The notes below the pieces were generated by a model, which saw only the letters and a program-made list of their open reading frames with translations, did no database searches and was not told where the DNA came from. Shown here in pieces: positions 24,248 to 34,514 of a stretch of DNA of 64,000 nucleotides. The number at the start of each line of letters is the position of its first letter. Position 1 is the stretch's first letter. This stretch comes from Ampelocalamus luodianensis (Eukaryota > Streptophyta > Magnoliopsida > Poales > Poaceae). Location: the NCBI GenBank assembly GCA_036346255.1, contig CM070624.1, positions 16,524,626 to 16,588,625 of the forward strand. The letters are read 5' to 3'. A program made the translations under genes and the position numbers.

Positions 24248-24618
24248 GGAAAATGGTATGGTACTCTTGGGAGTACGTACTCCCACCTATCATATACCAC
24301 TTAAATCATATGATGATATCTCTTTATCTATTTGAGTATACTCCAATAATGATTATAAGATACTCCAAAGTGAGTTCTATGAAAAAATTCATTAAAGTCC
24401 ACTTTTTATAGCAAAATTTGTGTATATACTTATTTTATATATGAAAATGGTATATAGAAAAAATAAAGGACTGCAATGAATTTTTTTTCAATCAAATCGC
24501 ATTAGAGTATCTTATAATTGGCATTTAAGTATATTGAAAATGATAAAGAAGTATAATATATGTGCTTAAATGGTATATTTGAAGTGGGAGTATGTACTCT
24601 GGAGATCTAAAACAAAGG

Positions 24619-24620
<2 letters not shown>
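24248..24620. mobile_element. Foldback MITE nested in copy B (first)
   Basis: Left end contains GGGAGTACGTACTCCCACCT; the right end contains AAGTGGGAGTATGTACTC, its inverted counterpart. The interior is AT-rich and non-coding. It sits in TA-repeat DNA, so a TA target duplication cannot be told apart from its context. Boundaries are approximate. Confidence 0.65.

Positions 24621-24664
<44 letters not shown>
24621..24664. repeat. (AT)n microsatellite between two nested MITEs
   Basis: A pure AT dinucleotide tract of about 44 bp joining the two foldback elements. Confidence 0.92.
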
Positions 24665-24668
<4 letters not shown>

Positions 24669-25037
24669 AATACTTTCTACTCCCGGGAGTAGTTACTTCC
24701 ACCTCTGAAATACCACATAAAAGAACTTGACATACTCCATTATCATTTTGGGTATACTCATATACTAATTATAAGATACTCCAATGTGAATTACACGAAA
24801 AATTTGCAAGAGAGTCTATAGTTTTTAGCATATTTTGTAAATACATTCATATCCGCACATAAAAAGGAGTTTGTCTAAAAAATTGTACATAGCACCCCTG
24901 AAAATGTGTAAATACCACCTATATGGTCTTATATACTCGTATACTACATATACATACTCTTAGTTACGCAAGATACTTCCTACGTTGTGAGATACAAAAT
25001 AGGGAGTAACTACTCCCGAGAGTAGGAAAAAGGCTTC
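24664..25037. mobile_element. Foldback MITE nested in copy B (second)
   Basis: Left end contains CTACTCCCGGGAGTAGTTAC; the right end contains GGGAGTAACTACTCCCGAGAG in inverted relation. It is related to the preceding element (both end AAAGGCT before TA-rich DNA) but clearly diverged. Boundaries are approximate. Confidence 0.65.
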
Positions 25038-25796
25038 ATATATATATAGGCCGTGCTGGGTGTAACACTATTTATGCCATGCTGGGCTAGCCCGATGGGC
25101 CGGATGGCAACCCAAGCACGACACGGCTCGTCGGGCCGTGCCAGTCTGGTAACTACAATGTGAGCCGTATCGTGTCCAAACTAGGTTAACAATCCTGTGC
25201 TTCAGGCTGGCCCGAGAAACACGGTCCATCTAGCCATCTCTGCCCTGCACCAGCGAGAACTCCTAGCTTGATGCACCAGCCCACAACGAGACCAGCAGCA
25301 GCAGTACAGACTACAGAGGCCCCATGCATAAACAGAACCTGTCCGCTTGTGGTCTCTGTTCTGTTGTCGGCCTTGACCGAATATACACTGCATTTTTCGC
25401 ATGAAAGAAAAGCAATTCCATGGGACCGAATAAAGGCCCATTTGTTTCACAACAGAAGCTTGGATCGCACCAATCGCTGCAGCCACTGCATGCTGGTCCC
25501 AGATCAGACGCATCGATGAAAATGTGGCATGTATTGGCTCAGGCCATTTCATTCTTGCTGGATATGCATCTGCTACTAACAGTAGGTTGAAATGTAAGCT
25601 CACGTGTACAGCTAATGCAGTTCCATCACGATATAATATATATATCTCTTTACTGAAACAGAGAAGAAAGAAAATGTATGTACAATTGCATACTAGCAAA
25701 GCTGAAAAACAACCAATTTCCACTGCTGCTTTCTGCACTTTGCAATAGACGGCTGGAACAATGGGGAAAAGGAAACAGCTGACATGCCAAATCCAT

Positions 25797-28700
25797 TTAC
25801 AAGGGGAAAAACCTTCTCTTCTTGAAGTACCAGAGGAAGCAGCAGAATATGACCACACAGCATACGCCTGTTATGACAAGCGTCCACTCAAATGCATGTG
25901 GCACATTAAACAAGGTGACCCCCTCAAAGTTCATGCCGAAAACTCCAGAGACAACTCCGAAGATGGCCACCACAAATGTAGCAGTGGTCAGCAGCAGCTC
26001 GAATTGGATCAGTTGGTTCCGGACGTTATCCTGCAAGAAGAGCATTCGTGATGATCGTGTAAGCATCCTTTTTTTTTTGTTCGGATTGCGAAACAGAGAG
26101 TAATGAAACAGGCTGAGAGAACATTCATTTCTCTCGCTTACAGAAACTAACTACAATTCGACATTGCTGGTATCCGAGATAGTATAAAACCATTAACACA
26201 TCAAGCCTATAGAAAAAATATGACATCAAACCTATAGAAAAAATATGACAGGCATGATATGCTGTCCAACACCAGCTACTGTAACATGACAGACATAGAT
26301 TAGCATGTTCCCATAGAAAGTTATTGTTGGGTTACACATCTGTTATGATGTTCAGCTAAGGTAGGCCATTCACTTTATTCTTTTCCTTCCTCCCCTGTTA
26401 TGAACCTTAGTTCATAATAGGGTAAACATCCGTCGGAGGGAGGTCGGACGGCGACGACTTGAAGTAGAACAGCGCTAGACGAAGAGGACACCGATTGGGG
26501 GAGAGAATGAGAGATAGATCTAGAATAGTTGGCCTAGGGGAGAGACCAGAGCTAGACTTAAGGACTTGAGAAATACTTCTTCATTGTTGATTACTTGTTT
26601 AAAGAAGATACAATGTCATCTCTTTATAGAGATAACTTGATTTGATCCCTAAGAAAGAAACTAACTGAAGATAAGCTTCCAAACTAACCAAATCAATCTA
26701 ATCCCTAACAAAGGAAACTATTTGCAGGCCAACAGTAAATGCATGAACAGTGCATGCGTGAATAGTACCACACCCATGACATTACACCCCTCTCGGTGAA
26801 ACAGCTCATCTTCGAGCTGCAACATAGGGCGACAAACTCCTCCAATGGGGTGAGCGAAATCTGTTGGAGCATCATCTTTATCGACTCCATCAGGTTGTCT
26901 AGTAGGGATAGCTCGGCAGCAGAAGCTATGGTGTTGGCTCTGATACCAAGTTGTCATGAACTTTAGTTCATAATGGTAAACATTTGTCGGAGGGAGGTCT
27001 GACGGCGACGACTTGAAGTAGACCTGCGCTAGACGAAGAGGGCACCGATTGGGGGAGAGATGGATCTAAAATAGCTGACCTAGGGGAGAGACCAAAGTTA
27101 GACTTAGGGACTTGAGAAATACTTCTTCATTGTTGATTGCTTGCTTAAAGAAGATACAATGTTATCTCTTTTATAGAGATAACTTGACTTGATCCCTAAG
27201 AAAGAATCTCTAAATTATATATACAAACTTGATCCCTAAGAAAGAATCTCTAAATTATATAAACAAACTAACTGAAGATAAGCTTCCAAACTAACCAAAT
27301 CAATCTAATCCCTAACAAAGGAAACTATTTGTAGATAAACAGTGAACACATGAACAGTACCACACCCATGACATCCCCTTCATTAGACAAAAAACGTTTT
27401 GTGCAAAAGTAAACCCGCTGCATCAGAATTGCATTGCGCAACTGAAACTAGCATCTCATCATGCCAGAGTATTAGTGATTATATCCAACATTTTTGTCTA
27501 TATTGTATATAAAACAGCTACTGTTTGTCCAACTTCATAAAGAAAAGGGTGGCCAAAAGAAAAGAAAAAAATGACTACAAATATCTGCAATATATGGCAA
27601 ATAAATAAAGCGGCATGGAAGACATTTTAGTTGAAGGCCTCAGTTAGTTAACCATTTGCTCCAACAGCCTATTGTAATATTCTGACATAAGAGGCTACTT
27701 GTAGTCAATTTACTGCCTCATATATCCCAGCATTAACCTCATGTGAGTAAACATGCTACTACTACTTCAGCTAAATAAAGGCCATAACTCATGTTATTGT
27801 CAACAGTTTATACTTAAAATTACATAGCTATTTTACCTGTATTATCATGTTGTTCTCTGAAACACGAGCATCGAACCTTGCTTACTAACACTGTCTAACA
27901 TTTTCAAGTTAATCTATCATTTCCATTTGGAGACAAACAATTATTTATGTGTTGTCATACAATCCTGATTGTGTGTCGTAACGGTTTGTGGAGTTTAAAA
28001 AAGAAGCTAAAAGGTATGTGAAAGTGGATGGACATAGTATTGACTGTACAGAAATGTGCCACTGAGAAGCTGTGTATCAATCTCATTGATAACACAAGGC
28101 GAGAGGTGTGTCATTTGCTTGTTTTAGTGCAAAAACAGACAAAATAAAACTTGCAGCTTTGGATGAGCAACAAGCTAATTCTGTTCTGAGCTTGACTCGT
28201 TATCCAAAATCTAAGTAATGGCCAAGTTTAATTTATTATAGAGGAAGAAGTTAGGGACTATACCAGCTGGATGTTGATGAAATCCTCTGTATCATCAATA
28301 TACTCCTTCAGCTGGAAAAAATGAATATAAATAGCAAAATTGTGAGCCAATGTAGTTCTTAAAAGAAAAAGGAAAAGTGGCTCACATAAATACAATTCAG
28401 GCTTTATACCGAAGTTAATTTGCTGAGGGTATAGTCAATGACCACAAAGTAAGCCTCCAACAACATTTCCAGTTCTTCTATGCTGTACTGACTGCTTTCC
28501 GAGCTCTTGAAGCTATCATGCCTACTTCTGGCAAGACTTAATTCCTTCTCAAGCCTCCGAGATGCAGGGGGTGACGAAACTGGGGAAACTGGAGCAGAGA
28601 GAGATGGACCAAACACATTACTGCTGATTCCCTGAAGGGCCTGCTCGTCTAACAAAGATGCTTCCATCCTCCTCTTCTTCTCTGTGAGGTACATTTCAGC

Positions 28701-30161
28701 CATATCACCATCGTCGTCCATCAGCTGCTCTATCTCGTCTCTAACCTTAATGGTGAAAACATGGATCATTGAAAAAACTGTCTAATGAATGCAGTAAACA
28801 AAAGTAAAATGACAACAGTCCATTCACCTTTTGGACCCTCCTAGTCAACGCAACCAGCTTGCTCTTTAGGCGCCGGGCACGTTCCAAGTTAAGGGTACTG
28901 ATTTTTGATGTCAACTCATCTAGTAATGGATAAGCTTCTGTCTCTAATTCAACAGCCTAACCAAATTTGTAAACACTTTCGATTCTCCAATTAGATATCA
29001 AATCATTATCCGGAAAAAAAAACTGAAAGTGCAGAACTCAAATCGTTTGTTACAGGATTTGCCAAGTGATTGCCAAATCAGTGATGCATGGCTTCATTAT
29101 CATTGATATTTGATAGTAATAGGGGCAAGAAATTACCATTTTGCTGATAGTAATATGTAACCTCACTTGGTCATTGATAATTGACATACTGAAGTTTCTG
29201 GACAGTTCATGATCTAACCCACAGCTTAATTCACCATCAGACATCTTCCTAGCACTACAGGGTACCATCTAATACAAAGCTAAAAGGAACTCCACTTTCC
29301 ATCATACATTGTGGATGTTAGTACAGGATAGGACATGACTAGCCTGAGAGTAATGATCAAACAAATACTACAATGTAAGTAATGCCGCACTGTTCTTGGA
29401 CTCCCAAAACAAATGTTTGCCCAAAGCAAGAATCCACAAAGTAACACTTGGGGAAAAATAGTTGTCACTCCTGAGATACTTTGAAAGGGCCGAAACCATT
29501 CAAGTTCACCGTGCAATGTAAATTTGCAGATACTCCACAACAGTAGGACGACTAATAATACCATTACTTGAGACTTGAAGAAGGATTTAACTCAAGTCGA
29601 GATAGTGGTACGTGGTACCTGCAAGTCGAGGAAGGAGCAGGCGGCTTCGAGCGCGACTTCCAGGGCGATGAACTCGAACGGCAGGTCGTCGGCGCGGTCC
29701 ACGAGGCGGCGCTGCAGCTCGTCGACGTACCTCCGCACGGCCTCCTCCGCGGCGGTGGCGCCGCCGGCGTCGGCGTCGGGGTCGCGCAGGACGAGCGCCT
29801 CGTCGGCGGTGATGATGCACCGTATCCGCTCGAGATTGCAGACGACGGCGCGCTCGCGGCCGAGGATGGCGGAGGGGTAGACGAAGAGCGGGTCGAGGAG
29901 GCGGAGGTCGCGCGCGGGCAGGTCGAGCCGCCGCATGAGCGCCGGCTTGGCGACCTCCACCGCCTCGGACGCGCCCGTAGCCGCGTCCACGCGCACCCAC
30001 GAGCGCCGCCCGCCGCCGCGCCTCTTCAGGCCGTGGACGTCGATGGCCACGCCGCCCCCTCCGCCGCCCGTCCCGGGCGTGACGCGGCGGTGGGGCCCGT
30101 TCGCCACGACCGACGCGGCGCGAGATGGGACGAGGAGGCGCTCCTTGAGGTCGTGGTCCAT
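25797..30161 (-). CDS. MRS2: MRS2/CorA-type magnesium transporter
   Basis: Encodes a 429-residue member of the plant MRS2 (MGT) family, homologues of bacterial CorA that conduct Mg2+ across the plasma, vacuolar, chloroplast or mitochondrial membrane; which one cannot be told here. Coding exons on the minus strand are 29619-30161, 28828-28956, 28410-28745, 28264-28311 and 25797-26030, with GT/AG introns all in phase 0. Residues 1-350 form the soluble domain (ELQRRLVDRADDLPFEFIAL, then helices with LTSKISTLNLERARRLKSKL). The end of exon 3 (SIEELEMLLEAYFVVIDYTL) and exon 4 (LKEYIDDTEDFINIQL) lead into the pore helix. Membrane segments span about 363-383 and 400-421, with the signature Gly-Met-Asn at 384-386 between them and a basic tail (KKRRFFPL). 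The start ATG has a strong context (GCCGCCATGG). Intron 4 (26031-28263) contains a TRIM-like element, and a Tourist MITE lies 129 bp upstream of the ATG. Confidence 0.96.
26396..26781 (-). repeat. LTR (3', minus orientation) of the TRIM-like element
   Basis: 386 bp, directly repeated at 26952-27373. Contains the same CCGATTGGGGGAGAGA and CTAACTGAAGATAAGCTTCC blocks. Confidence 0.87.
26952..27373 (-). repeat. LTR (5', minus orientation) of the TRIM-like element
   Basis: 422 bp. Differs from its partner by point changes and by a repeated ACTTGATCCCTAAGAAAGAA-containing unit of about 40 bp. Confidence 0.87.
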
Positions 30162-30290
30162 GGCGGCACAAGTCGGTGGCGGGGCCGGGGCGTCGGTGAC
30201 GTGTCAGGGGGAGGCTGCGTAGGAGGTGTGCGACTGCGGGGGGAAGGGATCTCCCCGAACACCGGTGGGGAGATGGGGGGTATCGCATTA

Positions 30291-30645
30291 TGCCAGTCTT
30301 AATGGAGGTTTTATAGGGTGTTATGCACATTTATTAGGGTACCACATCAGTAAAAAGAGAATTTTTGCATAAAACTAGGAGGAGAGAGAAGGAAAAAGTT
30401 TCATGGGGATGAAACTTATCAGCGTTGTTTCCAAAACGTTGGTAATCGTGTGAAACTCCCATTGAGGACTCAATTCGTTTCATCACAGCACCATACTAAA
30501 ATGTGATTGGGGCAGATGGGACCCACGAATACTAAAATAAGCTATGAAACCGTGCAATAAAACTTACATTGAGAGAGAGCTCTGTTTCATATCAAAGTTT
30601 CACGTGTTGGAAACTGAGAGATAAAACTTGGCATTGAGATTGGCC
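30291..30645. mobile_element. Tourist-type MITE in the MRS2 promoter
   Basis: A 355-bp non-coding element with imperfect inverted ends (GCCAGTCTTAATGGAGGTTT and, inverted, GGCCAATCTCAATGCCAAGT), flanked by TTA at 30288-30290 and 30646-30648. Its inner edge is 129 bp from the MRS2 ATG, so it lies in the promoter or overlaps the 5' UTR. Confidence 0.82.
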
Positions 30646-30648
30646 TTA

Positions 30649-31090
30649 TTGGCACTGGTTTGGTGGGGTCGGGCGGGCCGGAAGGCGACGTGGTGCGTTT
30701 GCTGCCGTTGGATTCGGCACGTGTGTGGATCCCCAAATTTTATTAGTATTTGTTCTTAATTTTTTATTTGTACTGATCCTTGGCCCCTCTCCGGAAAAAC
30801 AAATACTGAGACCTTGTTTGGGAATATTAAATTTCCGACCCACCCCCGGTCGTACGAGGATTACTCCCTCTAATCATTGATTATTGCGTGGGAGGACGAT
30901 GAATGAAACACGAGGGCACTCACACTAGCGTGATTCAAAACCTTACTACTAGACGAGACGAGGGGGAATTGTTAGAGAGGGGATTTTAGTATCAAGCACT
31001 TCAATAATTTGTATCTTCTCTCTTCTCCCTCTCTCTTCCCCCTCATTAAAAAGTTGACATGGTATAAGTTAAGTATCCACTAAATCTGCT
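30649..31090. other. intergenic, nothing recognised
   Basis: AT/GC-mixed sequence between the promoter MITE of MRS2 and the LTR of copia element A. No credible frame and no repeats found. Confidence 0.5.
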
Positions 31091-31498
31091 TGTTGGAACT
31101 GCCCCGATACATCTACAATGATTTCCACGAAGCATTTGAAAGGAATTTGCCGCTTACCAGCACGATTATATGGCATATGGTTCCAAAATGCTCCAAACTT
31201 TGCAACAGGTCATGGTTAGACGTGACCATGCGTGCATGGCAGCGTGTGCGAGTCACAGCGCCCAGTCCAGAAAATAATCACGCAAGGATCCGCCCACGCG
31301 CCTGCTATCCTCCAGGAGATATTCACGCCAAGGATCCCGCCTACACAGTTGCCGTCCTCCAAGAGATAATCATGCCAAGGATAATTGGCTTTCCTGTTTT
31401 GCTAGCGCTTTCTTTGGCATGTAATTACAACAGACTTATTCGGTTGCTCTTGTACCTTTTATATCGCTAGTGTACCAATGGAAACACCAAACGCGTCA
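31091..31498 (+). repeat. 5' LTR of copia element A
   Basis: About 408 bp starting TGTTGGAACTGCC and ending GCGTCA. A decayed primer-binding site (AATCAGAGC, near 31502) follows, then gag-type coding sequence. It contains an imperfect direct duplication of a CAAGGATCC-GCC-TCCTCCA(G/A)GAGATA block at about 31280-31385. No 3' LTR is found, so only one copy exists to compare. Confidence 0.65.
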
Positions 31499-31559
31499 TC
31501 TGAATCAGAGCATCGCTCCTGATCGCCTCTTTCTTTCTCCCACCTACCACCCCTTCACC

Positions 31560-32222
31560 ATGGGCGACACTACAACCACCGTGGCCAAAACCGCTCCCTG
31601 GGCACAGGTTGTCGTCTTGGCCAGTATCAAGACCTTGGTCCCGATCACCCTTGATCTTTCGGCATCCAACTACTCGCAAATGGCGAGGCTTGTTTGAAGT
31701 TGCCCTGTGCAAATATGCACTTGACGACCACGTCACGACGGCTGCTCCCACCTCCCCCGATCCACTATCAAATCATGGCTCTACGCTCGATCTCCGCTGA
31801 GGTCCTGGCCATGGTGATGTCCACGGACGCCACGGTCCAAGTTGTCTGGATCAACATCCAAGGGTTGTTTCGCGATAATGCCAAAACCCGTGCCATCTAC
31901 CTTAAACAGGAATTCCGGAGTCTTGTTCAGAGCGCATCATCCATTGCGGATTATTGTCGCAAGCAAAAGACATTGGCTGATGCCCTTTGCGACGTCGACC
32001 GCAAGATCAACGGCAAGACCCTCATCCTCAACACTCTCCATGGGTTGAATGAAAAGTACGCCTTCATGCGCACCCTCGTTCCCATGCAGAAACCCTTCCT
32101 ATCGCTCCTCGAAACTCGCTCCGCACTCATCCTTGAGGAACTCCAGAAGTCCTCCACTGCCTCGCCACCCTCGGCCTTCTTCACCAACACCTCTGCCGGC
32201 GATAGCGGCAACAAAGGCTCAA
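31560..32222 (+). pseudogene. copia A gag (UBN2-type), frameshifted and truncated
   Basis: The reading starts near 31560 (ATGGGCGACAC) and shifts frame at about 31690. It then reads a gag-polypeptide segment of copia type for about 170 residues (ISAEVLAMVMSTDATVQVVW, then TRAIYLKQEFRSLVQSASSI, YCRKQKTLADALCDV, LNTLHGLNEKYAFMRTLVP). It breaks off near 32222 before the zinc knuckle. The same element reappears at 43647 with the end of its protease, so roughly 200 residues including the zinc knuckle and protease active site are missing at the junction. Confidence 0.78.
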
Positions 32223-33187
32223 TTTGGCTCTCTTTGTGGAAGTTCTCGGAAATACGTTTTCATTTACGAAAACTAAAAGTTATTTTATAAAAACTATTTG
32301 AGAGTTGGATTTTAAAGGGCTATATAAGTTGGAAATGCTCCAAAGATATTTGTTTGATTGATTGTGTGAAAATTTGGAGTAAATTACAACAATTTCAATC
32401 TTTTCTCAAATCCGATCTTGAATCTGTTTGTCGATTTGATCGTGGCCGATCCGCCAGGCCCTCGGTGATCGACGATGACGGTATCGGTCGAACCGCCGTG
32501 CCCAGCGGTCTGACCGATTTTGCGTGAAGTACCTTTTATTTCCTTCCGAACTGTTGTCTTCTCACTTCACTCAAAACCAAAAACCCTTCTTCTCTGTTGC
32601 TCCCGGCCGCCTCTCACCTCCCTAGCCCGGATCTTCCTCTCCGGCCGATGTTTTTGTGGATGGAGGTAACTCAAATCTTGTCCTTCATCTCCTCTCTCCA
32701 TTCCACGGTTTAATTTGAGTTTTAAGTCACTTAATCTCAAATGCCATTAAACCCTAGGTGGAGGTGTTCTGTTGAAATCCGGCTACTTGTTTCCAAATTG
32801 CTTCAAGGATCTTTACCCCTTGATTCTTCCTTCCATCCATAGCCGGTAAATCTCTTTCTCTACTTGCAAATTGATTCACATTGTGATTTGACTCACTATC
32901 TAGGGTTTGACTTGAATGTTCCCAATTTCATTCAATGTGATGGCAAATTTTTGACCTGCAAGTAGATGAGGTTTAGGTTAACTAATACTCACTATGCCAT
33001 TGAACAAGAATCACAAATTTTGGGTTCCCCAAAATCTGATCTGTCATTTGTCACCAGCGGTCTGACCGGTGGTATATTGGCGGTCCGACCGCCTGTGATA
33101 GAGGAAAATGGAAATGGCATTCTGAAATATTTGTTAATTTACTCCTTAAATCCCTTTGATATTCATTGCTATCTTTTCTCAGCAACA
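32223..33187. other. left part of the large element inserted in copia A (leader/LTR remnant)
   Basis: Non-coding sequence from the break in copia A to the ORF at 33188. It contains a possible short MITE remnant (32225-32342, ending GTTGGAAATGCTCC) and CGGTCTGACCG / GCGGTCCGACCGC palindromes at about 32506 and 33057-33101 like those in the LTR at 42420-42790. I could not define a clean 5' LTR or target duplication. Confidence 0.4.
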
Positions 33188-34333
33188 ATGCCGCTCAAGA
33201 GGACTGCGGTTCGCTCTGCACCTCTTTCCTCCTCAAAAGAGTTAAGTGAAGATGAAAACATGGAAGATGTAGAGGAAGAAGTAGGAGAAGAGGAAGAAAA
33301 TAATAGTGATAACAGCAACAACGATACTAACAGCAGCGACAATGATTATGAGGATGAGAATGAGAATGAAGACATTGCTCCTGATCAAAGTCAATTTATT
33401 GGACTTGATGTGTCAACAATCAAAAGTGAACAATATACAATTCTGAGGCACATTAATCAGTTCAGATTTCCTAGAGATGCCACCTTGGGTATGTTCCACA
33501 CCCTATTTCAACAGCATGTCTATCAAATCATCTATGCTAAGAAGAAATTTGCAAACCATCGCTTTGTGAAGTGGAGCTACATTGGCAAGAATCCTGTTTA
33601 TAATGGTTTGGTTAGATTATTTAGAGCTGTCAGATTGGAATATTTGGTTTCTTTACAGTGCAACTTTCATGCAAAAGCCATCAGACAGTTTTATGCTACA
33701 GTCTATGTTTCTCCTGATCATGACTATCTTGAATGGATGACTGGAAATCAAAGGTTAGAGGCAACCAAAGATGATTTCATAAGTGCCCTGAGTTTAGGAG
33801 ATTCGAGCGGTTTAAAGGTACATCTTCAGGAATCTCTTGACCTCACTCAGGTGGATGAGTTCTATGATCAAGAAAATCTTTATGTACGTGGAAAGGTAAC
33901 TGGACTTCTTTCCAATCCCAGTGTTATTAACAGAATCATGAGAGCATCATTCTTTCCTAGGAGTGGGAATAATGATGAGATACATGGGCGTGCCTGGAAT
34001 GTGATCAAATATATTATGGGTGGCACAAGGTTTGATGTGATGGACTTGATCATCAGAGAGATTGCCACTTCTAAGGGAGATAAGACTAAAAGCATTTATT
34101 TTGCTCCCTATATTATGAAGCTCATTCAGGGCAAGATTGACTTTGACCAGGACTGTGACATGGAGCATAAGGAGTATAAGCCTAGAGATGCTCCTCCTCC
34201 TCAGGTGCCTCCTCCACCTCCTCTTCAGCATCAAGGGCAGGGATCATCTTCTCAGAGTCATCCAGGACAGCAGGTCCTCGGGAGCGGGATGCGATTCGCG
34301 GCTCTCTGCGCCTTGAGCGAGCTTGGATGCTAG
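33188..34333 (+). CDS. Retroelement ORF resembling the 'putative plant transposon protein' family
   Basis: 381 codons from ATG 33188 (MPLKRTAVRS). Upstream in-frame codons exist from 32966, but this Met follows leader-like sequence. Residues 18-65 are a highly acidic Glu/Asp/Asn tract. The middle (about 75-300) includes FRFPRDATLGMFHTLFQQHV, AVRLEYLVSLQCNF, RQFYATVYVSPDHDYLEWMT and TRFDVMDLIIREI, the pattern I associate with the plant transposon-protein domain (Pfam Transposase_32, Athila ORF1-like) found in non-autonomous LTR elements. A Pro-rich segment follows. Near 34290-34330 the frame shifts; the next frame (34323-34514) reads a coiled-coil-like heptad segment (MDARFDRMDARYDQMHAETS) that normally would be the tail. 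Function unknown. It is a transposon gene, not a host gene. Confidence 0.6.
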   Translation: MPLKRTAVRSAPLSSSKELSEDENMEDVEEEVGEEEENNSDNSNNDTNSSDNDYEDENENEDIAPDQSQFIGLDVSTIKSEQYTILRHINQFRFPRDATLGMFHTLFQQHVYQIIYAKKKFANHRFVKWSYIGKNPVYNGLVRLFRAVRLEYLVSLQCNFHAKAIRQFYATVYVSPDHDYLEWMTGNQRLEATKDDFISALSLGDSSGLKVHLQESLDLTQVDEFYDQENLYVRGKVTGLLSNPSVINRIMRASFFPRSGNNDEIHGRAWNVIKYIMGGTRFDVMDLIIREIATSKGDKTKSIYFAPYIMKLIQGKIDFDQDCDMEHKEYKPRDAPPPQVPPPPPLQHQGQGSSSQSHPGQQVLGSGMRFAALCALSELGC

Positions 34334-34514
34334 GTTTGATCGCATGGATGCAAGATATGATCAGATGCATGCAGAGACTTCAGTCAGGTTGGATACTTTA
34401 GACTTGAGGGTCAGTCGTATGGATGAGAGACTCACTAAGTATCAACAGCGGCGAGTACCAGTTGTTTATCAGCGGTTTGGGAGTCGTCGACATACCTCTT
34501 CAGGTGTTCAGTAG

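Larger units (their letters stand above)
23389..25243. mobile_element. Tandem pair of hAT-like MITEs with a nested AT-rich block
   Basis: Copy A (about 23389-23980) and copy B (about 23983-25243) share the opening phrase AGTGGTGTTCAAAT / AGTGGTGTCCAAAT, the same AT-rich middle (aaaaccaaaataaattta) and the same end (cacg.tccat.t..ccatctct). Arms are GC-rich with GGCCGTGCC-type blocks. The outer flanks CATGCACC (23381-23388) and CCTGCACC (25244-25251) look like one 8-bp duplication around the pair. Copy B is opened by about 800 bp (24240-25040) containing two foldback elements. Confidence 0.65.
26396..27373 (-). mobile_element. TRIM-like miniature LTR retrotransposon in MRS2 intron 4
   Basis: Direct repeats 26396-26781 and 26952-27373 enclose only 170 bp. 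The ends read TGTTATGAAC / TGTCATGAAC and CCATGACA, and the whole is flanked by a perfect TCCCC duplication (26391-26395, 27374-27378). The interior's right edge carries the reverse complement of a Met-tRNA primer-binding site (GGCTCTGATACCAAG, about 26936-26950), so it reads on the minus strand, the same as the gene. There is no coding capacity. The right-hand LTR is longer because of an internal tandem duplication at about 27184-27270. Total length of 978 bp fits terminal-repeat retrotransposons in miniature. Confidence 0.9.

Noticed and set aside
29568..30302. 244-codon plus-strand frame and 247-codon minus frame overlapping MRS2 exon 1
   Set aside because: Both are shadows of the very GC-rich exon 1. 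The frame starting at 30161 matches the MRS2 family and splices correctly to the next exons.
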